DNA of 64,000 nucleotides. Origin: Adineta steineri. Its lineage: Eukaryota; Rotifera; Eurotatoria; Adinetida; Adinetidae. This document shows, one piece after another, positions 1 through 10,673 of the stretch. Numbering within the stretch: the first letter of the stretch is position 1; every line of letters starts with the position of its first letter. The notes under the pieces were generated by a model. It was not told the DNA's origin. It saw nothing but the letters and a program-made list of their open reading frames with translations, and searched no databases. The DNA is taken from contig CAJNOI010000005.1 in the NCBI GenBank assembly GCA_905250115.1, positions 310,001-374,000 of the forward strand. The letters are read 5' to 3'. Made by a program: the position numbers and the translations under genes.

Positions 1-1466
1 AGAAAATAAATTACTTGATATTGTTAATGAATTTCATAGTAATGAACAAAGTTTAATTAAAGAAAAAAATATTCGTCTTCAAAATCTTGCAAGCATTAAA
101 ACATTTTGTTCAATATCTCAAGAAAAATTACGCAGGTAGAAAAGTTAGAAGTCTTTTTAATAATATTCTTTTTTGTTAATTTTATAGTAAAGAAGAAACA
201 GATGAAGAATCAATGGATATTCGAAAAAAATGTGAAGATTGTGTTGTTAATTTAAATGATCTACAAAATCAAATACTGATTGTTAAAACACCACATCATC
301 GAGTAAATCATCATAAGAAAAAATTCAAATTATTTAATTTCTTATTTTATAGATTTCATTCTATAATCAAGATATATCATTTGATGCTATTTCATTGGGT
401 TTTGTTGAGATCGGAATTGAGCTTGAACGTATTGAAAGTACGATTCAATTGTCCACAATTAAAAAACTTATTCATTATGATAATCCAATATCGGCAGAGC
501 AAAAGAATGATTCAAGTTCGTTAATATCTGATAAAAATTTATGTTGTTCATCATCATCATCATCACAAAATCATAAACGAATTCCACGTACTATTGGTAA
601 ACGAGGTACACGTAATACAGAATTTATTCATCCATCATCATTAGCTTTTTCAATACAAGAACAATTAATATGTAAGTTAAAAATAAAGCGACTTTTCTTT
701 ATTATTATTATTGATTTTTAATTTAGATGTATGTGATACATATAATAATCGTCTTGTAACATATGGAATTGATGGTATTTTTCAACATGTTTATAAATCA
801 ATTAGTGAAATAGGAGAAAAACGTTTTCATAATCCATATGCGATTCATATAGATTTAAAACATCGACTTTATTTAATTGATCAATCTGAACGTCGTATAA
901 AAGTATTTAATCGTGATTTTAAATTAATTCGTCTTATTGGACAATATGGTCGTGAGATTAGTCAATATTCTGCTCCATGTGATTTATGTACCAATAAAGA
1001 TAATCATATATTTGTATGTGATGCTGGTAGTCATAGAATATTAAAATATAATGAGCAAGGACAATTTCTTCTTGCTTGGGGTGGACTTGGTATTAATAAT
1101 GGTGAATTTAAATGTCCAGCTTGTATTTGTATATTAAATAATGATCGTTTAGCTGTATCCGACTGGGGTAATGATAGGATACAGATATTTAATAATCAAG
1201 GTGAACATTTATTATCAATTGGACAACGTGGTAAACTTTTAGGTGAATTTTCACGTCCATTAGGTTTAGCATATGATGATATAACTGAAAGATTATTTGT
1301 TTGTGATGAAGGAAATAATCGTGTTATGATTTTTAATCATGATTTTAGTATTATTGAACTTGTTCAATCAAAAATTGGTTTTCAAGGACCTTATGATATA
1401 TTATTATTGAAAAATAATCATATGATTATATCAGAACATCGAGCACATCGTTTACAAATTATTTAA
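1..1466 (+). CDS. TRIM/NHL-repeat protein, 3' part (5' end outside window)
   Basis: Four exons read as one frame: about 2-135, 188-302, 353-671 and 727-1466, with introns of 50-55 bases ending in TAG. The first two exons encode a charged helical stretch like the coiled coil of TRIM2/TRIM3/TRIM71-type proteins. The last exons encode about five to six NHL propeller blades; recognisable blade cores are VCDTYNNRLVTYG, VCDAGSHRILKYN, VSDWGNDRIQIF and VCDEGNNRVMIF. NHL propellers of this class bind RNA or protein, and full-length family members have a RING and B-box, which would lie upstream of position 1. This copy is clearly distinct from the later NHL paralogues: it has shorter blades with an IGxxGxxxGEFxxP pattern and no AGGNG motif. 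The N-terminal RING/B-box assignment is inference. Confidence 0.82.
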
Positions 1467-1553
1467 AATTTTTTTATGTTTATATGTAAATTTTTATTCT
1501 TTCAATTACTTAATAAGAAAAATATCTAATTTTAAAAAGGAAAATAGATTAAT

Positions 1554-2693
1554 TTAATTTTTACATTGTAATATATCATTCGCTTCTTTAATAATTTGTT
1601 GAATAATTGCAGTTGCTGATTGATTTTCACATCGTGCATAATTTTGTCCTGCCCATAATTGCATAAAATCTGTTTGTTTTGTTTCAGCAGCAAATTTACA
1701 TAGTGGTAAAACAAGTTGTGATTGATATTGCCATGGTAATATAACATTATTCTTATTTTCATTAGGACAGAAATGATCAGTAATAGCAGTTCGTATACCT
1801 CGAGCTGGTTTACCAGTATAAGCACGTGTTAAAACTGTTGGATAAAGCTTATTCACATCATTTTTAGCTTCGAGTAATAAATTTCGATGAGCTTCAGGAA
1901 CAAGTTTTGCACTTTCATGAGCTGTTACAAATCGTGTACCCATTTGTACACCTGATGCACCTGATGTTAATGCATTAATTAAACCATAACCATCCATAAT
2001 TCCACCAGCCGCAATCAATGGATATGATGTTGGATCAATAAATTGTGTTGTTTGTGAAAGAAGTGATTGTAAACCAATAGTTGATTGTTCAATAGTATCA
2101 ATATCACTTGTAAGAAAACTTCCTCGATGACCACCAGCTTCTGAACCTTGCAAACAAACAGCATCACATCCAATATCTTTTAAGAAAATAGCTTCTTTAG
2201 CTGTGGTTGCTGTTCCAATTAAACGAATATTTAATTGTTTACATTTATTTATAATATTATCTGGTAAATATCCAAATGTAAATGAAAGTGTAGAAACTTT
2301 TTCATTTAAAATAACTTCAATTTGTTCAGGAAAAAGATCTTTATTTGGTTTGACTGGAAGTGAAGCAATATCTATATTACAATTGTGCAAATTTTTATTT
2401 ATTACTAATTCTTTTAATTGTTTTCGTACGGATTCAATAGCTTGAGATGAAATTTCAATATCTTTTGGTGGAATAAATACATTAACACCAAATGGTTTAT
2501 TAGTTAATGTTCGTATTTTATGTATTTCATTTCTTAATTGTTCACCTGTCATTCTTGCTGCTGCTATTGTACCCATACCTCCTGCATTCGATACATTAGC
2601 AACAAGCTCTGGTGTTGTTAATGGAGACATAGGTGCCTGAATGATAGGATATTGAATATTAAATAATCGTGTTAATAAAGTTTTAGACAACAT
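1554..2693 (-). CDS. Nitronate monooxygenase (2-nitropropane dioxygenase family)
   Basis: Uninterrupted 379-codon frame, normal length for class I nitronate monooxygenases, which use FMN and O2 to oxidise alkyl nitronates such as propionate-3-nitronate. The protein starts directly with the TIM-barrel opening (FNIQYPIIQAPM), followed by NAGGMGTIAAARM, the GSEAGGHRG signature with the family's active-site histidine, and a phosphate-binding end AAGGIMDGYG plus GVQMGTRFV. No targeting peptide is obvious. The gene has no intron, unlike its neighbours TRIQK and AP2S1, and the family is mainly bacterial and fungal, so a horizontally acquired origin is plausible but inferred. The start is the first ATG of the frame, right before the family's conserved N-terminus. 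Confidence 0.93.
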   Translation of the reverse strand: MLSKTLLTRLFNIQYPIIQAPMSPLTTPELVANVSNAGGMGTIAAARMTGEQLRNEIHKIRTLTNKPFGVNVFIPPKDIEISSQAIESVRKQLKELVINKNLHNCNIDIASLPVKPNKDLFPEQIEVILNEKVSTLSFTFGYLPDNIINKCKQLNIRLIGTATTAKEAIFLKDIGCDAVCLQGSEAGGHRGSFLTSDIDTIEQSTIGLQSLLSQTTQFIDPTSYPLIAAGGIMDGYGLINALTSGASGVQMGTRFVTAHESAKLVPEAHRNLLLEAKNDVNKLYPTVLTRAYTGKPARGIRTAITDHFCPNENKNNVILPWQYQSQLVLPLCKFAAETKQTDFMQLWAGQNYARCENQSATAIIQQIIKEANDILQCKN

Positions 2694-2827
2694 CTATAAT
2701 AAAAAGTTTCTTTTTAAAGAAATCATTCCCATGCAATAAAAAAAAATGAAATAATAACAATAAATAAAAAAAAAGGTAGCACAGAATACCAAATGTTATT
2801 AATAAATAAAAAGTATGCCATGTGTAT

Positions 2828-3191
2828 TTAAAATGAATCTTTTGGAGCCAAATAATACGCAAATGATATGTAAAGCATAAAGATAAGACATAGTACTGCA
2901 CCAAGTGCCATTATAATTTTCTAAAAGAAAAAAAAGTATTTATATTTATTTTTATTAAAATAGAATCTAACCTTCCAATATGAAACAGTTTCTTTTTCAG
3001 ACATTAACCGTTTTATTTCTTTACGACGTTCGCCAACCACCTTTTTTTCTTGGCGACCTATGAATTCAATTTTAAAATATAATGGTATTTTAATACAAAG
3101 AATATTAACCTAATTGTTTACGATATTGATCAACAAGTGATGATGGATTAGAAACTTCATTCTTGCGACCCGATTCATTCTTTCGACCCAT
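2828..3191 (-). CDS. TRIQK: TRIQK (triple QxxK/R motif) small membrane protein
   Basis: Three exons on the minus strand: 3191-3110, 3057-2972 and 2920-2828, joined by two GT-AG introns of about 50 bases. Together they give 261 bases, 86 residues plus stop, the same length as vertebrate TRIQK. The product begins MGRK and contains the diagnostic run QYRKQLGRQEKK, three consecutive QxxK/R units split by intron 1. A charged linker follows, then a single C-terminal transmembrane segment (MALGAVLCLIFMLYISFAYYL) and a short tail. TRIQK is a conserved ER membrane protein of poorly understood function. The exons are too short for simple ORF finding. Its stop lies about 135 bases from the start codon of the nitronate monooxygenase gene. 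Confidence 0.92.
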
Positions 3192-3301
3192 TCTATTTAT
3201 ATATATCTAAAAAGAAAATCATATTTATTATATTTCGAATGTTTTGGTTAAATTTTATTTCAATCAAATAAGATAAATGTTTTATAAATCAATTGCATAT
3301 T

Positions 3302-4009
3302 TTATTCAAGTGATGTTAATGTAGTTAATTGTTTTAAAACTTTAATTTGACTAGTTTCTCGAATTTCACCAGCTAAGAACATTTCATCCACAACGGAATA
3401 TACCTTTAATAAAAAATAGAAATCATTAATTTTAGAAAATATTTTTGAAATACTTTATAAAAATTAAAGACTAAATCAAGTTCGCATACATTATGAAAAA
3501 ATCTGAAAAGATAAAAATAAAAGTTGAATATTTTCTAATGATTGATTCTTTGTAAACTTACTCATTAAGAACTTCGACAAAATTATGTATTGCTTCAAGA
3601 TAAGCTAAATTATTATCATTAACATCAACACATATACAAAAATATAAACCAGCATAACGACGATAGACAATTTTAAAATTTCGAAACTAAAATATATTTT
3701 AATTAGATCAAATTAAATAATGAATGATATTTTACTTCGACAAAACTAAAAATAAAAAATATATAAATATGATATTATTTAATAATGAAAATAATTGTAA
3801 ATTACTTTGTATGTTTAGCATCTCTTACAGTAACTAAAGCATGAACTTCTTCAATTAATTTTTGTTTTTCATCATCATGAAAATTCATAAACCTATTGAG
3901 GAGTAAGAAGTTGTAAATATTCAATGATATATATTTTTTTAATTTTAACATACCATTTAGCTAAACGAGTTTTGCCAGCTCGATTTTGAATTAGAATAAA
4001 GCGAATCAT
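3302..4009 (-). CDS. AP2S1: AP-2 complex subunit sigma (clathrin adaptor small chain)
   Basis: Six exons on the minus strand: 4009-3954, 3892-3806, 3745-3736, 3686-3562, 3502-3454 and 3403-3302. They sum to 429 bases, 142 residues plus stop, exactly the usual AP2S1 length. The N-terminus [19 protein letters not shown] and the runs [37 protein letters not shown] and [13 protein letters not shown] are near-identical to animal AP2S1. The protein is the longin-fold small subunit of the AP-2 heterotetramer, which recognises dileucine cargo signals at the plasma membrane. Exon 3 is a 10-base microexon encoding part of NFVEF; without it the frame breaks. The last exon ends in a TTLTSLE tail. Confidence 0.96.
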
Positions 4010-4848
4010 GATTTAAAAAATAAAAATTTTCTATCTATAAGAAAATGAATGATGAACAAATGCAACACAAATAAAGTAAATCGATCAATTTTATATCTTA
4101 ATCTATTTTCTCAATGGGCTACTATTGAACCAGTATGAATAGAGTTAACCAGAGGTCACTACTATTGCGTTGTCTTCTATTTTTTTATTCCAAATATAGT
4201 TCAACATTCAAATAACGACTATCGATATACTTATTTATTAAATCAAGTACACATAATTTTCGCTTATGTATATTCAGAACTATTATTAATGCGATGCGAA
4301 GTAAAGTATTTATGTAATCCTTCGCGAGTTTTCTTCTTTTTTCGAGATAATTAGAACGAAGAAGAAATTTGTGAAAACCTTAAAATTGTGATTTCGATAT
4401 CGAGATTTGCATCGCATTTCGTAGTCGAGTTAAATTCGAATATTATCTAGTGATAATTAGCAAGCAGAAATTTTGAATATGATAGTAAGATTAAATTTAA
4501 ATGGAATAATTATTGAAACAATACAAAGGAAAGAGGCTATATAATCAAGGTTTATTAGAAAAATTATTGAAATAATTGACAACATGGGTCATTGCATCAT
4601 GTTTGTTTATACAAGATTTCATTTATGTATTTAAAGATCTATAATTTTATACAAAGGAAGGAAGGAAGAGTATTTATCAGATAAAAGAAATTTTACTTAC
4701 AGTTTATATAAAACAATATTTTATTCTAGGGTGTTTCTCACTAATTTTCATACAAAAACTGTTTACAAAAGATAAATAACTGCCTAATAGTTTCAACAAT
4801 ATAAATGACAATAGCATTAGTTATTATTCATTGTTTATATTTATTGTT

Positions 4849-4948
4849 NNNNNNNNNNNNNNNNNNNNNNNNNNNNNNNNNNNNNNNNNNNNNNNNNNNN
4901 NNNNNNNNNNNNNNNNNNNNNNNNNNNNNNNNNNNNNNNNNNNNNNNN
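4849..4948. other. Assembly gap (100 N)
   Basis: Exactly 100 N. A round 100 is the usual placeholder for a gap of unknown length, so distances across it should not be trusted. Confidence 0.98.
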
Positions 4949-4967
4949 AGAAAAAAAATTAAATTTT

Positions 4968-5492
4968 GTAAACTGAATGTTCTAAGGGTTTTTTCAGAAT
5001 ATTTTTACTATTTGACTTAAGTTTATCGACAACATATTTTTTTTATATCAAACGTCTAGGTATCGAGTTTGTTGTTGATTCGAGGGACTTTCAAAATCAT
5101 CTTTTAAATTTATCAGATATAATTAATTGAAAGAGAAAAACCTTACATAACAGTTTATTATAATTAGTACGATTTTTTGAATGATTTTCATCTTTGAAGT
5201 GTTCAAATTTGTAGCAATTGTTCTGTTGTTTGATCATCGATAGAGGCGATTTTAGGGATGGTGAAATATCAAACAACAAGTTGTCGGCAATACACAAATT
5301 ATTTTGAGTTGCAATCCGAATAATGTACCATGTTAATCATAATTTTTCTCTTTAAATTCTATCTAATAAATTTTAAGGAATAATTTTAAAAGTTTCTTGA
5401 TTCTTGTTACTTAAAAGATATTTATCGATAAACTTAAGTCAAATTGTAAAATATTTGAAAAAACTTTTAGAACATTCTGAAATTCATTTAAC
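4968..5492. repeat. Long imperfect inverted repeat next to the gap
   Basis: Left arm 4968-5030 (GTAAACTGAATGTTCTAAGG ... GACTTAAGTTTATCG) is matched in reverse complement by 5427-5492 at roughly 80% identity over about 65 bases, with the core GACTTAAGTTTATC conserved. About 400 bases separate the arms. It could be a degraded foldback transposon; no target duplication was found, and the nearby gap prevents seeing the full left side. Confidence 0.6.
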
Positions 5493-5512
5493 ACTCAAAA
5501 TGATATACATAT

Positions 5513-5563
5513 AAGGGTGGATGTCTCTAATCTTAACTCACATCCACACCCTTCTCTTTTCAT
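5513..5563. repeat. Telomere-like palindrome, copy 1
   Basis: AAGGGTGGATGT facing ACATCCACACCCTT across a loop of about 20 bases. Weakest terminal CTTGAG motif of the set; assigned by stem sequence and size. Confidence 0.5.
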
Positions 5564-6203
5564 TAAATTTTGAAAAATTTCAATGAGAAAATAACAACAA
5601 AACAAAAATCTTTTCATAAAAAACTTCAGTAATTTGGGTTTTGTCTGATGAAAAAGAAGAAAATTCAATCTAAATCATTTTTCATTTACAACAAAATCTT
5701 CATCAAAATATAAAATTCAAGAAAAATTCCAATTTTAATAATTTGATTTTGACAAAATTATGAAATATTTATTGCAATTTTTCTATTTATTTTTCTTTCG
5801 AATCTCGTTTTTTTGTTTCCATCTAAATGAAAATGTTCATTGATTTCATTTTCACAAATCACTCTTTAATTTCAAATTTTATTTACATTTTTCAAAACCA
5901 AACAAAAACTAAAATTGGAAAATGATAAAATTTGTTAATTTATTAAAGAAAAATCTTTTCAACATTTGTTTTGTTCCATTTAAATTCATTTCAATTCGAT
6001 ATTTATTATCAACTTTTTTTTAAAAATATTTTCTTTTCTTCTCTTCCACAAAATTTAACAGGAAATGGGGAATTTTACATTTATTCATTCGAATTTTTAA
6101 TCAAAATTATGAAATTAAGTACAATTTTAGAGAAAAAAATCAAAAAGAAATGTCGTCGCTGTTTTCTTATCAAAAAGTTTTTTTTTCAAAATCAAAATTT
6201 TAT

Positions 6204-6395
6204 TCACAATATTATTTCAAACTTTTGAACTCGATGATTAAAATAATCAACAACATAAAGATTTCCTTCATCATTAAAAGATAAACCACTGGGGAGATTC
6301 AATTGATTTCTTTCACCATTTCCGCCAACAACAATTTCACCTTCTTCTTTTCCTTCACACCAACGCATTATTCGATGATTCTCACTATCTGCCAC
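6204..6395 (-). pseudogene. Truncated NHL-repeat fragment (C-terminal blades)
   Basis: On the minus strand this fragment encodes the last one and a half NHL blades and the FEIIL terminus found at the ends of the paralogues at 10674 and 13038 (shared cores HRIMRWCEGKEEGEIVVGG and GNLYVVDYFNHRVQKFE). Homology stops abruptly after TCTGCCAC at about 6395, exactly where a telomere-like palindrome begins; nothing beyond the palindrome resembles NHL sequence. No start codon or upstream exon can be assigned, so it is called a broken remnant. Confidence 0.75.
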
Positions 6396-6464
6396 CTTGA
6401 GGGTGGGTGTAAGTATAAGTTTCAACAAGCAAAGAACAGACACCCACACCCACCCTCAAGGTGG
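6392..6464. repeat. Telomere-like palindrome, copy 2
   Basis: Near-perfect arms of 17-19 bases: CCACCTTGAGGGTGGGTGT and its reverse complement ending CTCAAGGTGG, with a 35-base loop. The loop motif CAAGCAAAGAA and adjoining bases are shared with copy 3, so these two are close relatives. Confidence 0.8.
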
Positions 6465-8478
6465 TGATCATCTGTTTCTATTAAAACAAACTGTTCAGTG
6501 AGAATAATTTGAATTAATTCAGAGAAAACGATTTTTTTGAAATTTATTTTACAAAAACAAGATTGTTGCAGCTCCAACTATATTCAAATTGTCACAAATT
6601 TATAACTCCTTTTCTGACTTGTTTCAGACTTTGTGGTTCATATAGGTGGCTCAAGTGAGCTGATATTATGTATGAAGGTCGAGTTTATCATGAACTTTTT
6701 AGTTTTAAAAAAGTGATCTGGTTCCACAGAAATGTATTCTACAATACTAATACCTGAAAAATCGCTAGCTATTTGATGATAAAACTCTTCAATTCTACGA
6801 TCGGTTTACGACCAGTTTTTGTGCATTTCGCAGGGCATAGGATATGATGCCATTGAAAAATTTATGAATTATCATAGATTTATAGTAAAGACATCATCAG
6901 TGTTATATTACTTCTGATATAATCTAAGAATATATTTGAAAAATTCTAATGTCATCTTTATTTTCCTCTTTTTCGTAGAGAAAAGTCTAGCAGACGTAAA
7001 TTGCCTTTAATAATAATAATGAAAATTTTCGATCTTCGTCGATCATTATCAACCAGAAAAACACAATCAAAAATATAACGATGTTACAAATACAAGGGTA
7101 ATGATATCAAAAATACACGAAAACTTTAATTTTAACATACATAAACATGAACAACAATAACAGTAACAACATAAACTATTGACAATGGTAATTCTTTGTC
7201 ACTAGTAATAAATTAATAATTTAATTCAATCTTAAGTTAAATCATAATTGAATGTAAATTTTTGATCCTTACCAACCAAACATATAAACAAGATGACAAG
7301 TACAATGATGTTAAAAATATACACACAAAAAAACTTTAAATTCTTTAACAAACATAAACATTAAACATGAACAATTGGCACCAACGTCGATTATCGCCAA
7401 TAATGAATTCATTTAATTTTGTTCTTAATTCAAATTTATTCCATATACCTATATATTTACGAAACAACTCATATGAAAAATACTACTGAGTAATAGTAAT
7501 AATGTATGAAAAATAATGAGGACATGAGATTTAATGTAATTTGAAATAAACGAACTAAAAGTAGTTGTACTTTTATTATATTTGTGTTTTTCGGGTTGAT
7601 AATGATCGAAAAATTATATTAAATTAAGATTTTCATTACATACATTTTCGTAAATTGCCTGTTCGCTTAATTGTTTGTCGATCTGCACTTCACTCTTTGA
7701 TTGAAAAGAAATCTTATGTTAGTTTTTGACAAATTATATAAATGAAAAGCTTAGTAAAACTATAGTACAGAATTTTTATGAGAAACAGCTGAGAGTAAAT
7801 GTGGATATTGACTTTACCATCATTCATCCCCACACACATCCTATTTCTGATAAGAAAAATGGAGTAATACGCCTTTCTATTGAACAACATATGTATATCA
7901 CTATATCTAATAATAAGTCAATATATGATCTTATTTTTCTACTATTTGATTGTTTAATCCTGAGTCTTTTCTCTTTAACAGAACAACAGCATATACCAAC
8001 ACGTATTATACGTAGTAAAATACCTAAAAGAACGAGAGCAAAGATATAATTATGTGAATATCATACATATGTTTAAATGTAGATATAGAACGAACGTATC
8101 GGAGCCGGTGCCATATGCTCTGCACATGATATGTTCTCTTCTCTCTCATGTTTGTTTGTTTCCACTCACACTCCTCTTACTTGGCTTCTGCTCCTCTTCC
8201 ATATTTTGTTGTTCTGGGTCAGAGAGGATGTGTTGGAATATGTGTATGCATGAGAGAAGGCGTTGACAGCGGTATATATATTGTTCTGTTCTGTGTGTTG
8301 AGAATGTGTGATGTGTCATCATTCTTTCTATATGGATTAGTGTTCGGTTATAGAATAAAGTAACATCTCATACCCAGACTCATACAATGAATCGTCTCGT
8401 AGTATATTATCAATATGCGCCATAATATCCTCCTCACAGAATATATCTAGTAGCACGATATAGAAAGCAATTTTACTA
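6465..8478. other. Spacer without convincing gene
   Basis: AT-rich sequence. A 107-codon open frame at 7726-8049 and smaller frames at 8054-8537 lack recognisable domains and no splice partner was found. The stretch 8110-8340 is richer in CT/TG runs. Promoter elements of the following ART gene presumably lie here but no motif can be named. Confidence 0.6.
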
Positions 8479-10542
8479 ATGACGAATACTGAGCAGGAGA
8501 CGCTAATATATACATTTGAAGAACCAACCAACAACAATTACTCTCTTATTTGGTTTGCTAATGAAATCAATACTGATGAATATAATTATACCCAAGAGAA
8601 ACTGGAACTGCTTATCGATTATTTTCACATATTTAATGAATCGGATTCATGTAAAAAACATATTCAATCAATGTCAACAGCTGGCACTCGAATCATTTTT
8701 ATTACTAATGAACATTTCGGTGAACAATTTATCTCTCAAATACATCAATTTCGACAAATTTCTATTATTTACATCTATTGTATGAATCCAGAATATCAAG
8801 AAAATTGGACTAAACAATACAGAAAAGTAACTAATATTAACAACAACAATGTTCTACTAAATCTTACTGATTTCTCATTTTAGGTAAGAAGTATCGAATA
8901 TCAATTAGATGCTTTGATCGACCGTATTAAAATCGATCGAACACGGCGTACAGAATATGATAAAGATGAATCATTATTAATGAATTTTTTTCATGATGAT
9001 CGAAATAACGAAAAATCAACTATGGAACTCAATGGTGAATTTATTCAAACACAATTACTTATTGATTGTCTAGATCGAATGGAAACTACTGATCGTGATA
9101 AAGATGAACTTACTATTCTATGTAAAAAAATCTATAGAGAAGATAAATATCAAAAAACAATTATTGATGAATTTCAAAATACATATTTATCTGATCAAGC
9201 AATTCGTTGGTACACAAGAGATTCATTTCTTTATCGTCTATTAAATAAAGCACTTCGAATGCAAGATACTAATTTCTTATTTCTCTTTCGTTTCTTTATT
9301 CGTGATATTACAAAACAATTACGAGATCATCAATATCCATCAGCAATCACTCTATATCGAGGTCAAATAATATCAAAAAAAGAACTGAAATTATTTGAAG
9401 AATCAAACAGAAAATTTCTTTCGGTAACTTCATTTTTTTCAACTACGTTCGATTCAACTGTCGCTCTCAGTTACATTGATTTGGAATTCATCGATGATGA
9501 TTTACAAAGTGTTCTCTTTGAAATTCATGCTGATCCATCGGAAAATCAATCGAAACCATTTGCTGAAATTACATCAATCAGTTATTATCCTGATGAAAAA
9601 GAAGTATTAATGATGTTAGGTTCAGTTTTTCGAATTGATAGTGTCGAGTATTTAACTGAAACAATCAAACTTATTCAAATGACACTTTGTAGTCATAATA
9701 ATCAAAATTTAAATTTAGTTTTCGATTATATGAGAAAAAAACGTGGTATCGGAACAGTTCGATTGGCTCTTTTCGGTCGTGTACTTATTGGTATGGCAAA
9801 ATTTCAATCAGCAGAAAATCATTTCAAATGTTTACTGAAAACTTTACCAGCTGATCATCCAGATTTACCTGATTGTTATCAAGCATTAGGAAAAATCTAT
9901 TGTGAAAAATGTGATTTCGATCGTAGTTTTCAATGTTTTCAAATTGCATTTGATCTTCTCCGACGAAAATCGAATGATAATAGTTTTCGTATTGCTTATG
10001 TTCATAATAGTATTGGTGAATTGTATCAGAAGAAAGTGAATACGAGTGAAGCATTAAAATCATTTCAACAAGCGTTGGAAATCTTTCATGAATTACTTGG
10101 TGATAATAATGAAAATGTTGCTTGGTGTTATAATAATATCGGTATTGTTTATTTTATGGAAAAGAAATATCCAGAAGCACTTGCTTATCTAAAAAAAGCC
10201 TTAGATTTGAAAAAATATTTACTTCCAGAAAAACATCCTTGTCTCGGAAATACATATATTAATCTTGGTAATGTTTATTGTGAACAAGGTGATTATGATT
10301 TAGCAACACAATATTATCAAGAATCATATGAGATTTTTCAAATTTCTCTTAGTTCACAACATCCTTCTATTGCTAGAGCACTGAGGAATATTGGTTTCGC
10401 AAAAGAATTGAAAGGTGATTTTATCAAGGCATCAATCTTTTATAATCAAGCATTGGATCTTCGTCGACAAATTTTATCAGCTACTCATGCTGATATACTA
10501 GAAAGCAAACAAGATATACAACGTGTTTTGTCAAAAATATAA
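8479..10542 (+). CDS. NAD:arginine ADP-ribosyltransferase fused to TPR repeats
   Basis: Two exons, 8479-8826 and 8884-10542, about 668 residues. The 57-base intron (GTAACT ... TTTTAG) is in phase and carries an in-frame TAG, so it would read as a premature stop if unspliced. Residues about 1-115 form a small domain of unknown type. The middle carries an ART (Pfam PF01129-type) fold with the R-S-E triad: TLYRGQ, the FLSVTSFFSTTFD strand, and an E-x-E turn in YPDEKEVLMMLG. From about residue 380 to the end there are five to six tetratricopeptide repeats of the kinesin-light-chain style (for example VAWCYNNIGIVYFMEKKYPE). ART-TPR fusions are abundant in bdelloids. The ExE turn suggests mono-ADP-ribosylation of arginine on TPR-bound partners; the target is unknown. 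No signal peptide is seen. Confidence 0.9.
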
Positions 10543-10580
10543 CTCATTTTTCTAGTGTATAAATAAAATCAAACAGAAAT

Positions 10581-10632
10581 GGGTGGTTGTGAGTGTGAGT
10601 TTCAGCAAGCAAAGAAGAGACACCCACACCCT
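10581..10632. repeat. Telomere-like palindrome, copy 3
   Basis: GGGTGGTTGTGAGTGTGAG with partner CACCCACACCC, loop TTTCAGCAAGCAAAGAAGAGA almost the same as copy 2. Lies about 40 bases past the stop of the NHL gene at 10674. Confidence 0.7.
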
Positions 10633-10673
10633 TTTTTTTATTTCTCGATTTTTTATTTAACTAAAACTTTCAT

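Larger units (their letters stand above)
4010..6203. other. Gene-poor spacer with assembly gap
   Basis: About 2.2 kb of AT-rich sequence without a convincing gene. It contains an imperfect local palindrome near 4290-4435 (ATGCGATGC facing GCATCGCAT), the 100-N gap, a pair of long inverted arms flanking 5031-5426, and one short telomere-like palindrome. The small reading frames here have no homology-like motifs. Confidence 0.7.

Noticed and set aside
4290..4435. Imperfect palindrome as a possible tRNA or structured RNA
   Set aside because: Arms are too short and interrupted; no cloverleaf, A/B box or TPsiC-like sequence could be recognised. No tRNA or rRNA was seen anywhere in the window.
7726..8049. 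107-codon open frame upstream of the ART gene
   Set aside because: No domain, no splice partner, composition like surrounding spacer; not supportable as a gene.
8054..8537. Several 65-70 codon frames on both strands
   Set aside because: Overlapping, low-complexity and without conserved motifs.
8881..8883. In-frame TAG suggesting a broken ART-TPR gene
   Set aside because: It is the last three bases of a 57-base in-phase intron (8827-8883) with normal GT and TTTTAG ends, so splicing removes it.
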